Source: Turnera subulata
Lineage: Eukaryota > Streptophyta > Magnoliopsida > Malpighiales > Passifloraceae
Length of the DNA: 64,000 nucleotides
NCBI GenBank assembly: GCA_028386065.3
Contig: JAKUCV010003198.1
Span: 7,398-71,397, forward strand
Direction: 5' to 3'
Below are positions 62,061-64,000 of the stretch, piece after piece; the first letter of the stretch is position 1, and each line of letters opens with the position of its first letter. The notes under the pieces are model-generated. The model made no database searches. It worked only from the letters and a program-made list of their open reading frames with translations, and had not been told where the DNA came from. Position numbers and translations under genes: made by a program.

Positions 62061-63668
62061 TGAACTTCGAATCTTCCTTTGCCTTATTTTTCTATGCTTA
62101 TCTGGTTGCTGTATAAACCATGCTTTCATATTTGTTTTGTGTTCATGCATATTCATACATTAGTATAGTGCAATCATACACTCACACACAACACTAAGCA
62201 TATTAGCAGATCGAGACATGTTCAAGAGGAATTTATGTCATCAGAAAGGCAAAAAGGCAAAAGTGGAGAAAATCTGGTTTCCAGAGAAACCGTCTTTACA
62301 AATCCCGCAATTTTCAGGAAAGGAGATATGGTTCTTGGAAAAACCATTTAGCAGTGACAATACGGTTAATGTTCAATGATTATTGAAAAAGAAAAAGGAA
62401 CTGGGTGGTTTGTTTTCTGAATTGCTGGCGGATGAGACTATGCCATTTTAGGATCAGAAAGAAGATATGTGAGCTGAGTTGGTGAAAGTTGCCTTTGAAA
62501 TGCAAAAGTTGTAAGAACTGGTTGCTGGAGAAACCAGATGTATGGCTAAAGAGGCAAGAGATGTTGAGAAATCGATGAAACAAGTCAGAACCGAAGAAGA
62601 CGAACATATTGATGGTTCTGAGAAAACCATCAGTGAGGAGAATGAAGATGCCGAAGATGAACATGTTGTTGATGAAGAGGAGTAATGTCATGGTCTCTTA
62701 ATCTTGCAAAGAGGTTTGGTTTGGTACCAACCAAATCTAATTTTCCCATTTATACCGATTCTATTGATTAAAATAGGAATGAAACTGAATGGTGATGAAG
62801 AATATGAGATCGAAGAAGGTATTCAGTGTAAAGGATGCTAAGTATGATGATCGCACCACTCGGGTTTGATTTGTGAAGAAAAATGTTCAAGCTTTGCACA
62901 AGGAATTGAACACACTTGAAGATAATGCGATGGAGAAGCTTAATTAGATCATTTCTGCTATACCTCCAGCTTATTCTGATGAAAAATGAAACTTCTTCAA
63001 GATCTAATGATCTTTGGTTCATGCATTGCATCTAGTTTATCTTATGGTTTCATATATGGTTTTGTTATATGGTTTTTATCGTGGTTTCTATCTTTTGGAT
63101 ATTTGCTTCTGCATGGATGATGGATATTATGTTCTTACATGCTGTGATATTTTGGTTAATATCCCTTGTTTGTTGATGCCAAAAAGGGGAGAAAATAAGC
63201 ATGTTGATCTTATGCAGGAATGTGGTATGGTTTTTGTCAAAACCATGAACCACGCTTATGCTATTTTGGTTATGATCTCTTTTTGTTGTTCGTAAAAGGG
63301 GGAGAAACATTTTTGATTTTTTGCAGTATGCAAGATACTTGCGATACATGGTTTTTAACAAAACCACACTTGAGGCTGTGATTTGGTTTCTGCCAAAAAC
63401 CAAAATTTACAACAATGAATGCTGTGCGACTTTGTATCTGTTACTAAGCATTCAACTAATCTTTTGTGCAGAAAGTGAAAACTATAGGGGGAGGTTCACA
63501 AGGAATGCTACATATGTTTTCAAATCTTATCCTTGTTGAATTACAAAAATGTTTTCAAAAGGAGGAGCAACAAAACATGGGGAGTTCGAGAAAATTATGA
63601 GTATATCTTTTGAACTATTGTTATATAGAAAATCAACACAAATTTATCATCATCAAAAAGGGGGAGAT
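62061..63668 (+). other. E2 3' region with degenerate ORF and hairpins
   Basis: It corresponds to the region between pol and the 3' LTR where SIRE-like elements carry an extra ORF. Broken frames are Lys/Glu-rich (DGSEKTISEENEDAEDE, about 62612-62662). A short piece with DAKYDDRTTRV is shared with 36290-36400. Many TGGTT...AACCA inverted repeats occur. It ends in the purine tract aaaaagggggagat (63655-63668). Confidence 0.65.
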
Positions 63669-64000
63669 TGTTGACCAAAAATTGAGTCAATCACCTCTTA
63701 AAACTAAAGTGTGATTAACCATGATGAATATTTAGTTTTGATGGCTAACAAATTACAAATGTGCTTTTAGCCTTCTTTGTGTTGATTTTTGCTTACAGAA
63801 GAGATTATGGTTTTTGCTAAAACCATATCTCTGAAACACGCCATATGTATTTTATTGCAACCATATCTATGAGCTGTCACTTTTAACTTTTTGGGCAAGT
63901 TGCGTATGGTCCTCCAATCAATTAAAAGCCACTTCCAACGGTTTGAATTGGTGAACAAGTAAAAGGGATGACTTTATGGAAGTACAGAAGATGTTCCCAC
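63669..64000 (+). repeat. SIRE-like LTR 3, cut by window end
   Basis: It begins tgttgaccaaaaattg after the polypurine tract and is collinear with the first 330 bases of LTR 2. Confidence 0.9.

Larger units (their letters stand above)
44967..64000 (+). mobile_element. SIRE-like Copia element E2, heavily interrupted
   Basis: LTR 2, primer site, partial gag, protease, integrase and 3' region lead to a polypurine tract and LTR 3 at 63669, which is cut by the window end. The internal region is expanded to about 17.6 kb by an insertion at 46651-48031, a minus-strand LTR element at 49570-61403 and a tandem duplication. A deletion joins the start of RT to the end of RNase H at about 61977-61980. Confidence 0.85.

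Overview
This window is plant nuclear DNA, most likely from a flowering plant with a repeat-rich genome. It carries spliced GT-AG introns, nested LTR retrotransposons of plant lineages (a chromodomain Ty3/Gypsy element, SIRE-like and other Ty1/Copia elements), a tRNA-derived SINE and a fold-back MITE. I cannot name the species. Only one host gene looks intact; about nine tenths of the window is transposable-element sequence.

Layout. (1) 278-10568: a minus-strand chromovirus (Tekay/Del-like) with 2.7-2.8 kb LTRs and a gag-pol broken by three frameshifts and two stops. (2) 10569-12336: AT-rich intergenic DNA with diverged repeats. (3) 12337-24903: a degraded Copia element with 186-198 bp LTRs. 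It is split by a non-autonomous LTR element (14043-20500, target duplication AGCAG) and also holds an unexplained minus-strand ORF with its own TATA box (21203-21748). (4) 26117-31853, minus strand: a 13-exon host gene. Splicing by eye gives a continuous 711-codon frame: transit peptide, degenerate phosphoglycerate kinase (PGK) domain, then a TrmB-type tRNA m7G methyltransferase. (5) 32062-39909: a SINE, a LINE-type RNase H fragment split by a solo LTR, two further LTRs of the same family, and the 3' end of a SIRE-like element. (6) 39952-64000: a chain of three SIRE-like LTRs with two decayed internal regions. The second internal region contains a captured hyccin-like exon, a large minus-strand LTR element without recognisable genes (49570-61403), a 2.99 kb tandem duplication and a MITE.

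The genes do not form a pathway. The main points of interest are the pseudo-PGK/TrmB fusion, the orphan ORF with a compact promoter, and two families of recurrent short hairpins that spread through different Copia lineages: stems around NNGAA loops in one, TGGTT...AACCA stems in the SIRE-like copies. All coordinates, splice sites and target duplications were read by eye; no alignment or search was run.
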